Shown here piece after piece: positions 48,609 to 56,307 of a DNA stretch of 64,000 nt. Source of the DNA: UBA9926 sp023261215 (GTDB taxonomy: Bacteria > Pseudomonadota > Gammaproteobacteria > Pseudomonadales > Azotimanducaceae); NCBI GenBank assembly GCA_038136035.1, contig JAYPYV010000007.1, forward strand, positions 1 to 64,000, read 5' to 3'. The notes below the pieces were generated by a model. That model made no database searches. It saw nothing but the letters and a program-made list of their open reading frames with translations, and had not been told where the DNA came from. Numbering within the stretch: the stretch's first letter is position 1; each line of letters starts with the position of its first letter. The position numbers and the translations under genes are program-made.

Positions 48609-50249
48609 ATGTTCGGTTTGCTCCAGCTGATTTGGATTCTCTTGCGACATCGAATTGATCGCATGATGCCACCCGAGCATGTGCCTGCCTGGTTCAGATG
48701 GCTGGGTTGGCCTCTGAAACTGATCCCAGCACCTTCCAGCAATCCAGGCGCTGACCTTGCGAGCGCGCTCGTCAAATTGGGACCGGCTTTTATCAAAGTG
48801 GGGCAACTGCTGTCGACACGGCGCGACCTACTACCTCACGACGTGATCGAGGCGCTTTCGACGTTGCAGGATCAAGTTCCTCCATTCGATCATGCGCTCG
48901 CCATGCGTCACATCGAGCAAGCACTCAGTGAGCCTTTAGACCAAATCTTTGAGCACATCGAGCAAGCACCGCTGGCCTCGGCATCCATTGCGCAGGTCTA
49001 TGGCGCCCGCCTCCGCACTGGCGAAGCCGTCGTCCTCAAAATTCTTCGCCCGGGGATTCGAGCCGCCGTTGAGCGCGATTTAGCTCGCTTAGAAACGCTC
49101 AGTCGTTGGCTGACCGAGCATTGGGATGGCGCACATCGCCTTCGCCTTGATCGCGTGCTGAAGGATTATCGAGAGGTGATTTTGGGCGAGCTCTCACTGA
49201 CACGAGAAGCCAGTAACGCACAGAGATTACGCGACCTTTGGCTACCTCGGGGCAAGCTCTATGTGCCCAAAATCTACGCTGAGTATTCGTCCGAAAATCT
49301 TCTGGTGATGGAACGCGTCTACGGAACGGTGGTGACTGACCTTTCGACGCTTGAGGCGCAGCAAGTCGATCTCGCCCGCTTGTCGCAACTCGGCGTTGAA
49401 ATCTTTTTTACGCAAGTGTTCGAAGACAATTTCTTTCATGCCGACATGCATCCGGGCAATATCTTGGTCGATCACTCCGACCCGACCCAGCCCACATACA
49501 TCGCCCTTGATTGCGCCATCATCGGCCAGCTAAGTCGCGAGGATCGAAATTATCTGGCCAGCAATCTCATCGCCTTCTTCAGCGAAGACTATGGCGCGGT
49601 GGCAACGCTACATATCGAAAGCGGCTGGGTTCCGCCGGAAACCTCACATGCCGAGATGGAGGCCGTGATTCGGGAGACCTGCGCGCCTTTATTCGGCAAG
49701 CCCATGGCTGAGATCGAATTTGGCAAGCTCCTTGTGTCACTCTTTCAGGCTGCCCAACGATTTGATATGTCCATCCAGCCTCAACTGGTCCTACTCCAGA
49801 AAACGTTGCTCAACATCGAGGGCATTGGTCGACAACTTTATGGACAACTCGACCTATGGGAGACCGCCGCACCTTTTCTTGACCAATGGATGGCGAGACG
49901 TAGAGACCCTTGGCAACATTTAGAGCGATTAAAAACACTGCTGCCGATTGCGCTTGCAGAAGGCCCAGAACTTCCGGAACACTTGGTCAAAGCCCCTCGT
50001 CGAATCGAGCAAATCCTCAAGAACAATCGCCAGCTGGAGCAGCGCGTTTTGGCGTTGAGCCTTCAACTAAAACAGCAGGATCATTCACGGCGCCGGTCTG
50101 AACTCTCCTGGCTTTTGCTTCTGATCGCCGTGATTTGTTTTTTGCCTATACTGATTAATCAACCGCTCACTCTAGAGTGGCCTAGAACGGCGCTCGGATG
50201 TCTTACTTTCATCGGCGGCCTTGCCATCAGAGGAACCTTTCTACGATGA
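48609..50249 (+). CDS. ubiB: Ubiquinone biosynthesis regulatory kinase-like protein UbiB
   Basis: A 546-residue member of the ABC1/ADCK family that assists ubiquinone synthesis. Landmarks are the KxGQ motif (GPAFIKVGQLLSTR), the A-rich loop SASIAQVYGARL, the lysine in VVLKILRPG and DMHPGNILVD. The metal-binding motif is LDCA where E. coli has LDCG. Two hydrophobic segments at the C-terminus (about residues 495-545) anchor it in the membrane. Its stop overlaps hisI by 4 bp. Confidence 0.95.
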   Translation: MFGLLQLIWILLRHRIDRMMPPEHVPAWFRWLGWPLKLIPAPSSNPGADLASALVKLGPAFIKVGQLLSTRRDLLPHDVIEALSTLQDQVPPFDHALAMRHIEQALSEPLDQIFEHIEQAPLASASIAQVYGARLRTGEAVVLKILRPGIRAAVERDLARLETLSRWLTEHWDGAHRLRLDRVLKDYREVILGELSLTREASNAQRLRDLWLPRGKLYVPKIYAEYSSENLLVMERVYGTVVTDLSTLEAQQVDLARLSQLGVEIFFTQVFEDNFFHADMHPGNILVDHSDPTQPTYIALDCAIIGQLSREDRNYLASNLIAFFSEDYGAVATLHIESGWVPPETSHAEMEAVIRETCAPLFGKPMAEIEFGKLLVSLFQAAQRFDMSIQPQLVLLQKTLLNIEGIGRQLYGQLDLWETAAPFLDQWMARRRDPWQHLERLKTLLPIALAEGPELPEHLVKAPRRIEQILKNNRQLEQRVLALSLQLKQQDHSRRRSELSWLLLLIAVICFLPILINQPLTLEWPRTALGCLTFIGGLAIRGTFLR

Positions 50250-50644
50250 CCAGCCAAACAAACTACCTTGAGGCGCTGCACTTCAATGATCAGGGCCTGA
50301 TTCCTGCCATCGCGCAAGATGCTGCTACCCACCAAGTCCTCATGGTGGCCTGGATGAACCGAGAAGCGGTCGAGAAGACAGTTGCGACGGGAGAGGCACA
50401 TTATTTCTCTCGGTCTCGAGCAGCCTTGTGGCACAAGGGGGAATCCAGTGGCCACATCCAGAGGGTGAAGGACATTCGGCTTGACTGCGATGGCGATGTG
50501 CTATTATTGCTCGTCGATCAGAGCGGGGGCATCGCTTGCCACACGGGGCGGGAGTCCTGTTTCTTCCTAAGGCTGAGCGGCGAGCACTGGGATACCGACC
50601 TGCCAGTGCTCAAAGACCCAAAAGAGATCTACTCGCATGACTGA
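50246..50644 (+). CDS. hisI: Phosphoribosyl-AMP cyclohydrolase
   Basis: A 132-residue enzyme of histidine biosynthesis. The metal-binding Cys and Asp motifs are in LDCDGDVLLL and the later GGIACHTGRESCFF; SRSRAALWHKGESSGH is also typical. The ATG with AGAGGA upstream was chosen; a longer start in the ubiB 3' end is possible. It is a separate gene from hisE, not a fusion, and overlaps it by 8 bp. Confidence 0.95.
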   Translation: MTSQTNYLEALHFNDQGLIPAIAQDAATHQVLMVAWMNREAVEKTVATGEAHYFSRSRAALWHKGESSGHIQRVKDIRLDCDGDVLLLLVDQSGGIACHTGRESCFFLRLSGEHWDTDLPVLKDPKEIYSHD

Positions 50645-50978
50645 TACCTTGCGAAATCTGGCCAGCACCATCAAAGCGCGGCGGTCCGCCAACCCCGAGA
50701 CGTCTTATGTTGCTCAGCTGAATCACCGAGGCCTTGATAAAATCCTATCGAAGGTGGGCGAAGAGGCGACGGAGGTCATTCTGGCAGCGAAAGGGTCGCT
50801 CGATTCCCCAGATCAAAAAGCCGCCTTGGTGGGCGAAATGGCCGACCTCTGGTTCCATTGTCTCGTGTTATTGGAGCGCGCGGAGATTGATTACAACGAT
50901 GTTTTACAAGAATTAGAGCGCCGCGAGGGCACTTCCGGCATCGAAGAGAAACGCGCTCGCGCCCCCGAAAACCACTAG
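50637..50978 (+). CDS. hisE: Phosphoribosyl-ATP pyrophosphatase
   Basis: A 113-residue MazG-fold pyrophosphohydrolase that works just before HisI. The motif VGEEATEVILAAK and the EMADLWFHCLVLL helix bear the metal-binding acidic residues. It follows hisI with overlap and precedes tatA by 9 bp, the usual gammaproteobacterial order. Confidence 0.94.
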   Translation: MTDTLRNLASTIKARRSANPETSYVAQLNHRGLDKILSKVGEEATEVILAAKGSLDSPDQKAALVGEMADLWFHCLVLLERAEIDYNDVLQELERREGTSGIEEKRARAPENH

Positions 50979-50987
50979 GAGAAGATC

Positions 50988-51200
50988 ATGTCATTTGGGA
51001 TCACAGAACTCATTATCATCTTGGTGATCGTTCTTTTACTCTTTGGCACCAAAAAGCTCAGAAGTATCGGCACCGATTTAGGGGGTGCCATTAAAGGATT
51101 TAGAAGCGCCGTTTCGGAGGAGCAATCTGAGCCGAACACGCAACAATCAGATGAGCCCTCCGCGCCAGGGAGCGATCCGGCAGCAAGCGATCAAAAGTAA
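50988..51200 (+). CDS. tatA: Sec-independent protein translocase TatA
   Basis: A 70-residue protein with one N-terminal membrane helix (about residues 5-20), the FGTKKL hinge and an amphipathic helix (LGGAIKGFRSA). It forms the size-adjusting pore for folded proteins. The C-terminal tail is short and polar. Confidence 0.95.
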   Translation: MSFGITELIIILVIVLLLFGTKKLRSIGTDLGGAIKGFRSAVSEEQSEPNTQQSDEPSAPGSDPAASDQK

Positions 51201-51212
51201 CCTGCTGACCCC

Positions 51213-51566
51213 ATGTTCGACATTGGATTTCCCGAACTTCTAGTCATCGGGGTCGTCACCCTGCTTGTGATCGGCCCCGAACAACTGCCTAGCACCATGC
51301 GGACCATCGCACTTTGGATCGGCCGTATCCGCCGGAGTTTCAGCGAGATCCGGCGGGACATCGAACAAGGGATCGGTGCCGATGAAATTCGGCAACAACT
51401 TCACAACGAGGCCATTCTGAAAGAAATTGAGCGATCTAAGGCAGCCCTAGCTCAAACGCAAGCAGATATTGACAGCTTGGCGAAGAAGGCGAGCGAAGCC
51501 ATGACGCTTGATGATGAGCGCCCCGCAGAACCAACAAAACATGAGCAACGAAGCACCGAACCCTAA
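51213..51566 (+). CDS. tatB: Sec-independent protein translocase TatB
   Basis: A 117-residue protein starting MFDIGFPELLVIGVVTLLVIGPEQLP, cut here to its key signature: the FDIGFPEL start and the GPEQLP hinge. A long amphipathic helix follows. With TatC it recognises twin-arginine signals. The 3' end overlaps tatC by 26 bp. Confidence 0.95.
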   Translation: MFDIGFPELLVIGVVTLLVIGPEQLPSTMRTIALWIGRIRRSFSEIRRDIEQGIGADEIRQQLHNEAILKEIERSKAALAQTQADIDSLAKKASEAMTLDDERPAEPTKHEQRSTEP

Positions 51567-52317
51567 CTCTCCAGACACGGATCCTGGGCAGCCGCTAATC
51601 GAACATCTGATTGAGTTACGCAGTCGCTTACTGCGTAGCGCGCTCGCAGTGGCTATTCTGTTCGTCCCGCTTTTTTATTACGCAAACGATTTGTACGCTT
51701 ATTTATCTAGCCCTCTACGCGCCTACTTACCCGAGGGCACTTCGATGATCGCGACCGAGGTTGCATCGCCCTTCCTCACACCTTTCAAGCTGTCGCTGGT
51801 CTGTTCAATCTTTGTCGCGATGCCCTATATCCTTCACCAGATTTGGTCATTCATTGCACCTGGCTTGTATGCAAACGAGAAAAAGATTGCCTTCCCATTG
51901 CTCGTTTCCAGTATCACGCTTTTCTATTCAGGCATCGCATTCGCTTATTTCGTGGTCTTCCCGTTGGTGTTCGCTTTCTTCACCAGCGTTGCGCCGGACG
52001 GCGTCACCATCATGACCGATATCAACCGATACTTAGATTTTGTTTTGAAATTGTTTTTTGCCTTCGGTCTTGCGTTCGAGATTCCCATCGCCACCCTACT
52101 CCTTGTTTGGACAGGGGCGACCACACCCCAAAGCCTGAGGGAAAAAAGACCCTTTGTGATTGTGGGCTGTTTTGTGGTGGGCATGCTGCTCACACCCCCT
52201 GATGTGGTCTCCCAGATTCTGTTGGCAGTCCCCATGTGGCTGCTGTTTGAAGGAGGCATTTTATTTTCGACGCTGATCAAGCATGAAGACCCTGCGTCAA
52301 CTGAGGAGACGCCCTGA
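51541..52317 (+). CDS. tatC: Sec-independent protein translocase TatC
   Basis: A 258-residue membrane protein with six helices. The N-terminal HLIELRSRLLRS and the first periplasmic-loop residues are conserved, as are FIAPGLYANEKK and LLTPPDVVSQ. The ATG was chosen in favour of upstream TTG and ATG codons that lie inside tatB; the true start could be the ATG at 51511 or 51514. It completes the tatABC operon. Confidence 0.94.
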   Translation: MSNEAPNPNSPDTDPGQPLIEHLIELRSRLLRSALAVAILFVPLFYYANDLYAYLSSPLRAYLPEGTSMIATEVASPFLTPFKLSLVCSIFVAMPYILHQIWSFIAPGLYANEKKIAFPLLVSSITLFYSGIAFAYFVVFPLVFAFFTSVAPDGVTIMTDINRYLDFVLKLFFAFGLAFEIPIATLLLVWTGATTPQSLREKRPFVIVGCFVVGMLLTPPDVVSQILLAVPMWLLFEGGILFSTLIKHEDPASTEETP

Positions 52318-52566
52318 GCGCTCTTTCATTAAATGACAATGAGGGTAAGGATCGCGCGCCTTGGAGGGTTTCTCGCATCTAACCTCGCGAACGATTCTTG
52401 GACTGCTCACCCCCGGCGAAAGGCCCAGCAGCCAGATCAAAGCACCACCCCTCGGTTGACCGTTTCGCAATCCCGCCTGGGCGCCAGCGCTTCTAAGCGA
52501 TCCTTCAAAAAACGTCAAAGATTCGCTGGCTTTGGTGGTGAGGGTCGTTGGATCCGATCCGACGGC

Positions 52567-53004
52567 CTAGTCCATGCTCAATAAGAACGTTACGGGACCT
52601 TCATTAAGCAGTTCAACCTTCATATCGGCGCCAAATTCACCTGTTTCAACGGCAATATGTTGTGTCGCTTGCTCAACAAAGTAAGCGTAAAGGGGCTCCG
52701 CCAACGCAGGGGCTTTCGCGGCTGAAAATGAAGGCCTCAGGCCCTTATTCGTTGAAGCCGACAACGTAAATTGAGAAACGATCAACAATTGGCCCTTGAT
52801 GTCTTGCACACTCAAATTCATGTGCTCATTCTCATCAGGGAACACACGATAGTTGAGGACCTTGCTAAGCAATCGATCGGCAACGGCATTGTCGTCCTCA
52901 GCGTCGATCCCCAGAAACACGAGCAGGCCTCGATGGATACGACCAACCACCTGGCCCTCAACCGTGACGCTCGCATGGGCCACTCTCTGAATCAGTGCTT
53001 TCAT
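52567..53004 (-). CDS. dtd: D-aminoacyl-tRNA deacylase
   Basis: A 145-residue enzyme that removes D-amino acids and glycine mischarged on tRNA. The two active-site motifs are SQFTL (near residue 78) and NEGPVTF near the C-terminus. The ATG gives the exact family length; a longer frame upstream is an artefact. It follows pip after 7 bp on the minus strand. Confidence 0.95.
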   Translation of the reverse strand: MKALIQRVAHASVTVEGQVVGRIHRGLLVFLGIDAEDDNAVADRLLSKVLNYRVFPDENEHMNLSVQDIKGQLLIVSQFTLSASTNKGLRPSFSAAKAPALAEPLYAYFVEQATQHIAVETGEFGADMKVELLNEGPVTFLLSMD

Positions 53005-53011
53005 TGCGCAA

Positions 53012-53962
53012 CTAGCCCGCGTTGAGACGATCCGCCAAACGTTCCGTCGATCTGACCAGCGCGTCAATCATCGCTGGCTCGGTTGCTGAGTGGCCAGCCT
53101 CCCGCACCATAAACAACTCGCTCCCTGACCACGCTTGCGCTAAGGCAAGCGCTGCTTCCGGCGGCGTCACAAGATCGAATCGGCCCTGAACGATATACCC
53201 AGGGATCCCCGTCAATCGATGCGCATGGTCCAGCAATTGATTCGGTGCCAGAAAGCAATCATTCGCATAATAGTGGGTACCGATTCGACATCGAGACAGC
53301 GCCCGCGGCGCCTTGGTGAGGTGCTGTACGAGTCGCGCGTCGGGCCTCAAATTGGAGCATTCCGCCTCCCAGGCAGCGAAGCGTTTAGCGGCATCCATGC
53401 GCCCAAGTTCATTTTGAGCGCTCATGAGTGCCTGATAACCCTCAATGGGATCTACACCGTCCTCTAGGGGCGCACAAAATTCTCGCCATTGATCGGGATA
53501 AAAACGATTCAGGCCATCGCCATAAATCCATTCAATGTCTTGCTTACGCCCTAGAAAAGGGCTTCTCAAGACCATGCCCGACACCTGCTCGGGAAAGGCT
53601 TCAGCATAGCTGAGCGCGAGGGTGCTGCCCCATCCTCCGCCAAACAATGCCCAGCGGTCGAGACCCAAATGCGCTCTGATCAACTCGATATCTCGAATGA
53701 GATCATCCAGCGTATTGGCGCTGGTTTCCCCAAGGGGTTCCGAGCGCCCTGACCCGCGTTGATCTAACAATACGATTCGATATTGATTCGGGTCGAAGAA
53801 TCGCCTCGAATCGAACTCGCATCCATTGCCTGGTCCACCATGCAAAAAAAGCACCGGGTGCGCGTCTTGACGACCACTCTGGTCAATGTAGAGACGATGG
53901 CCATCGCCGACATCGAGCATCTGCCGATCGAACGGCTTGATATCGGGGTAGAGCGTCCGCAT
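53012..53962 (-). CDS. pip: Proline iminopeptidase-like alpha/beta hydrolase lacking the nucleophile serine
   Basis: A 316-residue protein with the full proline iminopeptidase fold: the HGGPG oxyanion motif (near residue 41), the DQRGSGRS motif, the acid in GRFDLVTPP and the histidine in EAGHSATEP. The nucleophile elbow, however, reads GGGWGSTLAL where the family has GGSWGSTLAL; the codon at 53633-53635 is GGA, so residue 110 is Gly. Catalysis of the normal kind should be impossible, unless this is a sequence error. The frame is otherwise intact. It is 1 bp from typA and 7 bp from dtd. Confidence 0.85.
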   Translation of the reverse strand: MRTLYPDIKPFDRQMLDVGDGHRLYIDQSGRQDAHPVLFLHGGPGNGCEFDSRRFFDPNQYRIVLLDQRGSGRSEPLGETSANTLDDLIRDIELIRAHLGLDRWALFGGGWGSTLALSYAEAFPEQVSGMVLRSPFLGRKQDIEWIYGDGLNRFYPDQWREFCAPLEDGVDPIEGYQALMSAQNELGRMDAAKRFAAWEAECSNLRPDARLVQHLTKAPRALSRCRIGTHYYANDCFLAPNQLLDHAHRLTGIPGYIVQGRFDLVTPPEAALALAQAWSGSELFMVREAGHSATEPAMIDALVRSTERLADRLNAG

Positions 53963-55786
53963 TTACGCTTCCGCCCTGACGCGACTGGCCCGCTTGCGTT
54001 CATTTTCGGTCAGCAGCTTCTTCCTAATGCGGATGTGATTTGGCGTGATCTCGACCAACTCATCATCATCTAAGAATTCGATGGCTTGCTCGAGTGTGAA
54101 TTGCACTGGCGGCGTCAGAACAATATTCTCATCGCTGCCAGCAGCACGAATATTGGTTAACTGTTTACCTTTGGTTGGGTTCACCGGCAAATCATTGCCA
54201 CGAGAGTGCAGGCCGATGATCATGCCTTCGTAAATCTCCTCGTTCGGATGAATAAACAGCCGCCCTCGAGGTTGAAGATTGTAAAGACTGAAGGCTAGGC
54301 TCTTCCCCGAAACCATGGACACCAACACGCCATTGTGCCGGCCACTCAGCTCTTCGTTCACTTTGGGTCCGTAGTGATCAAAGACACTCGCCATTAACCC
54401 CGTGCCTGAGGTGAGGGTCAAAAACTCGCCCCTAAAACCGATCAAACCTCGGGTGGGAATCATAAAGTCCAACCGGACACGGCCATTATGATCCGGTTGC
54501 ATGTTCTGCAAGACGCCACGCCGGACGCCAATCTTCTCCATCAGCGTTCCTTGGTGCACTTGTTCCACATCAAGACTCAACCGTTCAAAGGGCTCGAGAA
54601 TTTCGCCATTCTCTTCTTTTAGGATGACCTCTGGTCGCGAAACACCCAACTCGTACCCTTCCCGCCTCATGGTTTCGATCAGCACCGCGAGGTGCAGCTC
54701 TCCCCGGCCTGAGACCACAAATTTGTCTGGCGAATCACCATCTGCGACTCGAAGTGCAACGTTGTACTGTAGTTCTCGATCGAGACGATCACGAATATTT
54801 CGACTCGTAATAAATTTCCCATCTCGGCCTGCAAACGGAGATGTGTTCACCTGAAAGGTCATGGAGATCGTCGGTTCATCCACCTTGAGGGCGGGGAGTG
54901 CCTCAGGGCAATCGGGATCACATAGGGTATCCGAGATAGACAACCCCTCAATCCCCGAGACGCTGACAATGTCACCCGCGAACGCTTCTTCTTGTTCAAC
55001 TCGCTGAAGACCGGAAAATCCCATCACCTGAAGGACCTTCGCTCGGCGCGCATTGCCCTCTCGATCAAGAACCGTAACCCCCATCCCTCGATGGACACGG
55101 CCGCGCTTAATGCGCCCAAGCCCAATCAACCCGACATAACTGTTGTAATCGAGCGCACTGATCTGCATCTGCAGCGGACCCTCAACTTCAACATCAGGGG
55201 CAGGGACGTCACTGATGATCAGGTCTAGGAGATAGCTAAGATCGTCGCCTAAGGCATCAGCCGAAGGGCCCGCCTGGCCTTTTATGGCCGAGCCAACGAC
55301 CACCGGAAAGTCGAGCTGTTCTTCTGTCGCGCCAAGCTGATCGAACAATTCGAATACTTCGTTGACCACCCAATCAGGACGTGCTCCATCGCGATCTACT
55401 TTGTTCACCATCAGGATTGGATTCAGGCGATTCTCAAACGCCTTTTGGGTCACAAATCGGGTCTGGGGCATCGGCCCTTCAACCGCGTCCACCAGGAGCA
55501 GTACCGAGTCAACCATGGACAAGATGCGCTCGACTTCACCACCGAAGTCCGCATGGCCTGGGGTGTCGACAATATTAATGCGAACACCCTTCCAGTTAAG
55601 CGCTGTGTTTTTGGCCAAAATGGTGATGCCACGCTCACGTTCTAAATCATTGGAATCCATCAAGCGCTCGGTGGCGTCCTCGCCACGGCCCAGTACTCCT
55701 GATTGCGCAAGCAACTTATCAATCAGCGTGGTTTTTCCATGATCGACGTGCGCGATAATGGCAATATTTCTTAGTTGGAGAGACAT
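53963..55786 (-). CDS. typA: Translational GTPase TypA/BipA
   Basis: A 607-residue ribosome-associated GTPase. The G1 loop is AHVDHGKTTLID, G3 DTPGHADF, G4 NKVDRDGA. Domains II-V of the EF-G type and the BipA C-terminal domain follow. BipA helps late ribosome assembly and stress and cold adaptation. The minus strand carries a perfect TATAAT about 45 bp before the ATG. The gene is divergent from the glutamine synthetase, as in Pseudomonas. Confidence 0.96.
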   Translation of the reverse strand: MSLQLRNIAIIAHVDHGKTTLIDKLLAQSGVLGRGEDATERLMDSNDLERERGITILAKNTALNWKGVRINIVDTPGHADFGGEVERILSMVDSVLLLVDAVEGPMPQTRFVTQKAFENRLNPILMVNKVDRDGARPDWVVNEVFELFDQLGATEEQLDFPVVVGSAIKGQAGPSADALGDDLSYLLDLIISDVPAPDVEVEGPLQMQISALDYNSYVGLIGLGRIKRGRVHRGMGVTVLDREGNARRAKVLQVMGFSGLQRVEQEEAFAGDIVSVSGIEGLSISDTLCDPDCPEALPALKVDEPTISMTFQVNTSPFAGRDGKFITSRNIRDRLDRELQYNVALRVADGDSPDKFVVSGRGELHLAVLIETMRREGYELGVSRPEVILKEENGEILEPFERLSLDVEQVHQGTLMEKIGVRRGVLQNMQPDHNGRVRLDFMIPTRGLIGFRGEFLTLTSGTGLMASVFDHYGPKVNEELSGRHNGVLVSMVSGKSLAFSLYNLQPRGRLFIHPNEEIYEGMIIGLHSRGNDLPVNPTKGKQLTNIRAAGSDENIVLTPPVQFTLEQAIEFLDDDELVEITPNHIRIRKKLLTENERKRASRVRAEA

Positions 55787-55830
55787 AGCAGGACGCGCTC
55801 GGGAAGGGATGGGGTCGACAAAAGGCCGGC

Positions 55831-55836
55831 ATTATA
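55831..55836 (-). promoter_or_regulatory. Candidate -10 box of typA
   Basis: A perfect TATAAT on the minus strand (ATTATA on plus) 45 bp ahead of the typA start codon. No strong -35 at standard distance was seen. Confidence 0.4.
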
Positions 55837-55999
55837 CTGAAAGGCTCATCAAAAGGGGGATCTTGTTCCAGCGACTCGAGCACCCGCCTAGTGGTTCATC
55901 TCAACCAAAATACAGCCCGTAACGACATCAAGTGATGCTCGAATCAGGGCGCGTCAAAATTGATCTTGGCGAGGGCGCGCTTAAAGCCACCGGCCCTTT

Positions 56000-56016
56000 A
56001 GCACCATATCGGTGCA
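56000..56016 (+). promoter_or_regulatory. NtrC-binding site 1 (distal enhancer of glnII)
   Basis: AGCACCatatcGGTGCA fits the NtrC palindrome TGCACC-N5-GGTGCA at all but one outer base. It lies about 147 bp before the predicted start of transcription, like the distal site at E. coli glnA. Confidence 0.75.
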
Positions 56017-56030
56017 TTAACAAAAATATA

Positions 56031-56047
56031 TGCACTTTATTGGTGCG
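56031..56047 (+). promoter_or_regulatory. NtrC-binding site 2 (proximal enhancer of glnII)
   Basis: TGCACTttattGGTGCG matches the same palindrome less perfectly. Its centre is 31 bp from that of site 1, three turns of the helix, so dimers would sit on one face and form an oligomer, as at E. coli glnA. Confidence 0.7.
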
Positions 56048-56129
56048 ATTATGATGGCGATCGTTTTTTTTGACCCGCGAATGCCTTCCAACCTTCTGTT
56101 TTTCAAAGAATTTCAATATCATCCGCGCC

Positions 56130-56145
56130 TGGCATATTAGTTGCT
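56130..56145 (+). promoter_or_regulatory. Sigma-54 promoter of glnII
   Basis: TGGCATATTAGTTGCT has the -24 GG and -12 GC at exactly the required ten-base separation and matches the TGGCAC-N5-TTGCW consensus in nearly every position. Transcription would start close to 56155. Confidence 0.8.
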
Positions 56146-56307
56146 TTTCAGAAGCACGAACTCTGGTCGGTCGGACGCCGAATGCCCAGGTATCGGGCGG
56201 GCCGTCGCTCGATGGGGCATGGCAGACCGCTCGAGACAGACTGTCGATCGCCGCTCTATCGGAACGGCGCTTTGTACGAAAATCGAAACACGAAGAAAGG
56301 AAATATC

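Larger units (their letters stand above)
55787..56307. other. 521-bp typA/glnII intergenic region with nitrogen-control sites
   Basis: The region carries the typA -10 box on the minus strand, two NtrC-type sites, a sigma-54 promoter and the glnII ribosome-binding site. No gene is seen. The long stretch between the promoter and the glnII start, about 150 bases, is an untranslated leader. Confidence 0.7.

Noticed and set aside
53012..53962. pip as a pseudogene
   Set aside because: The frame has full length, no stop or frameshift, and the other catalytic residues remain; only the nucleophile is altered, so it is reported as a variant instead.
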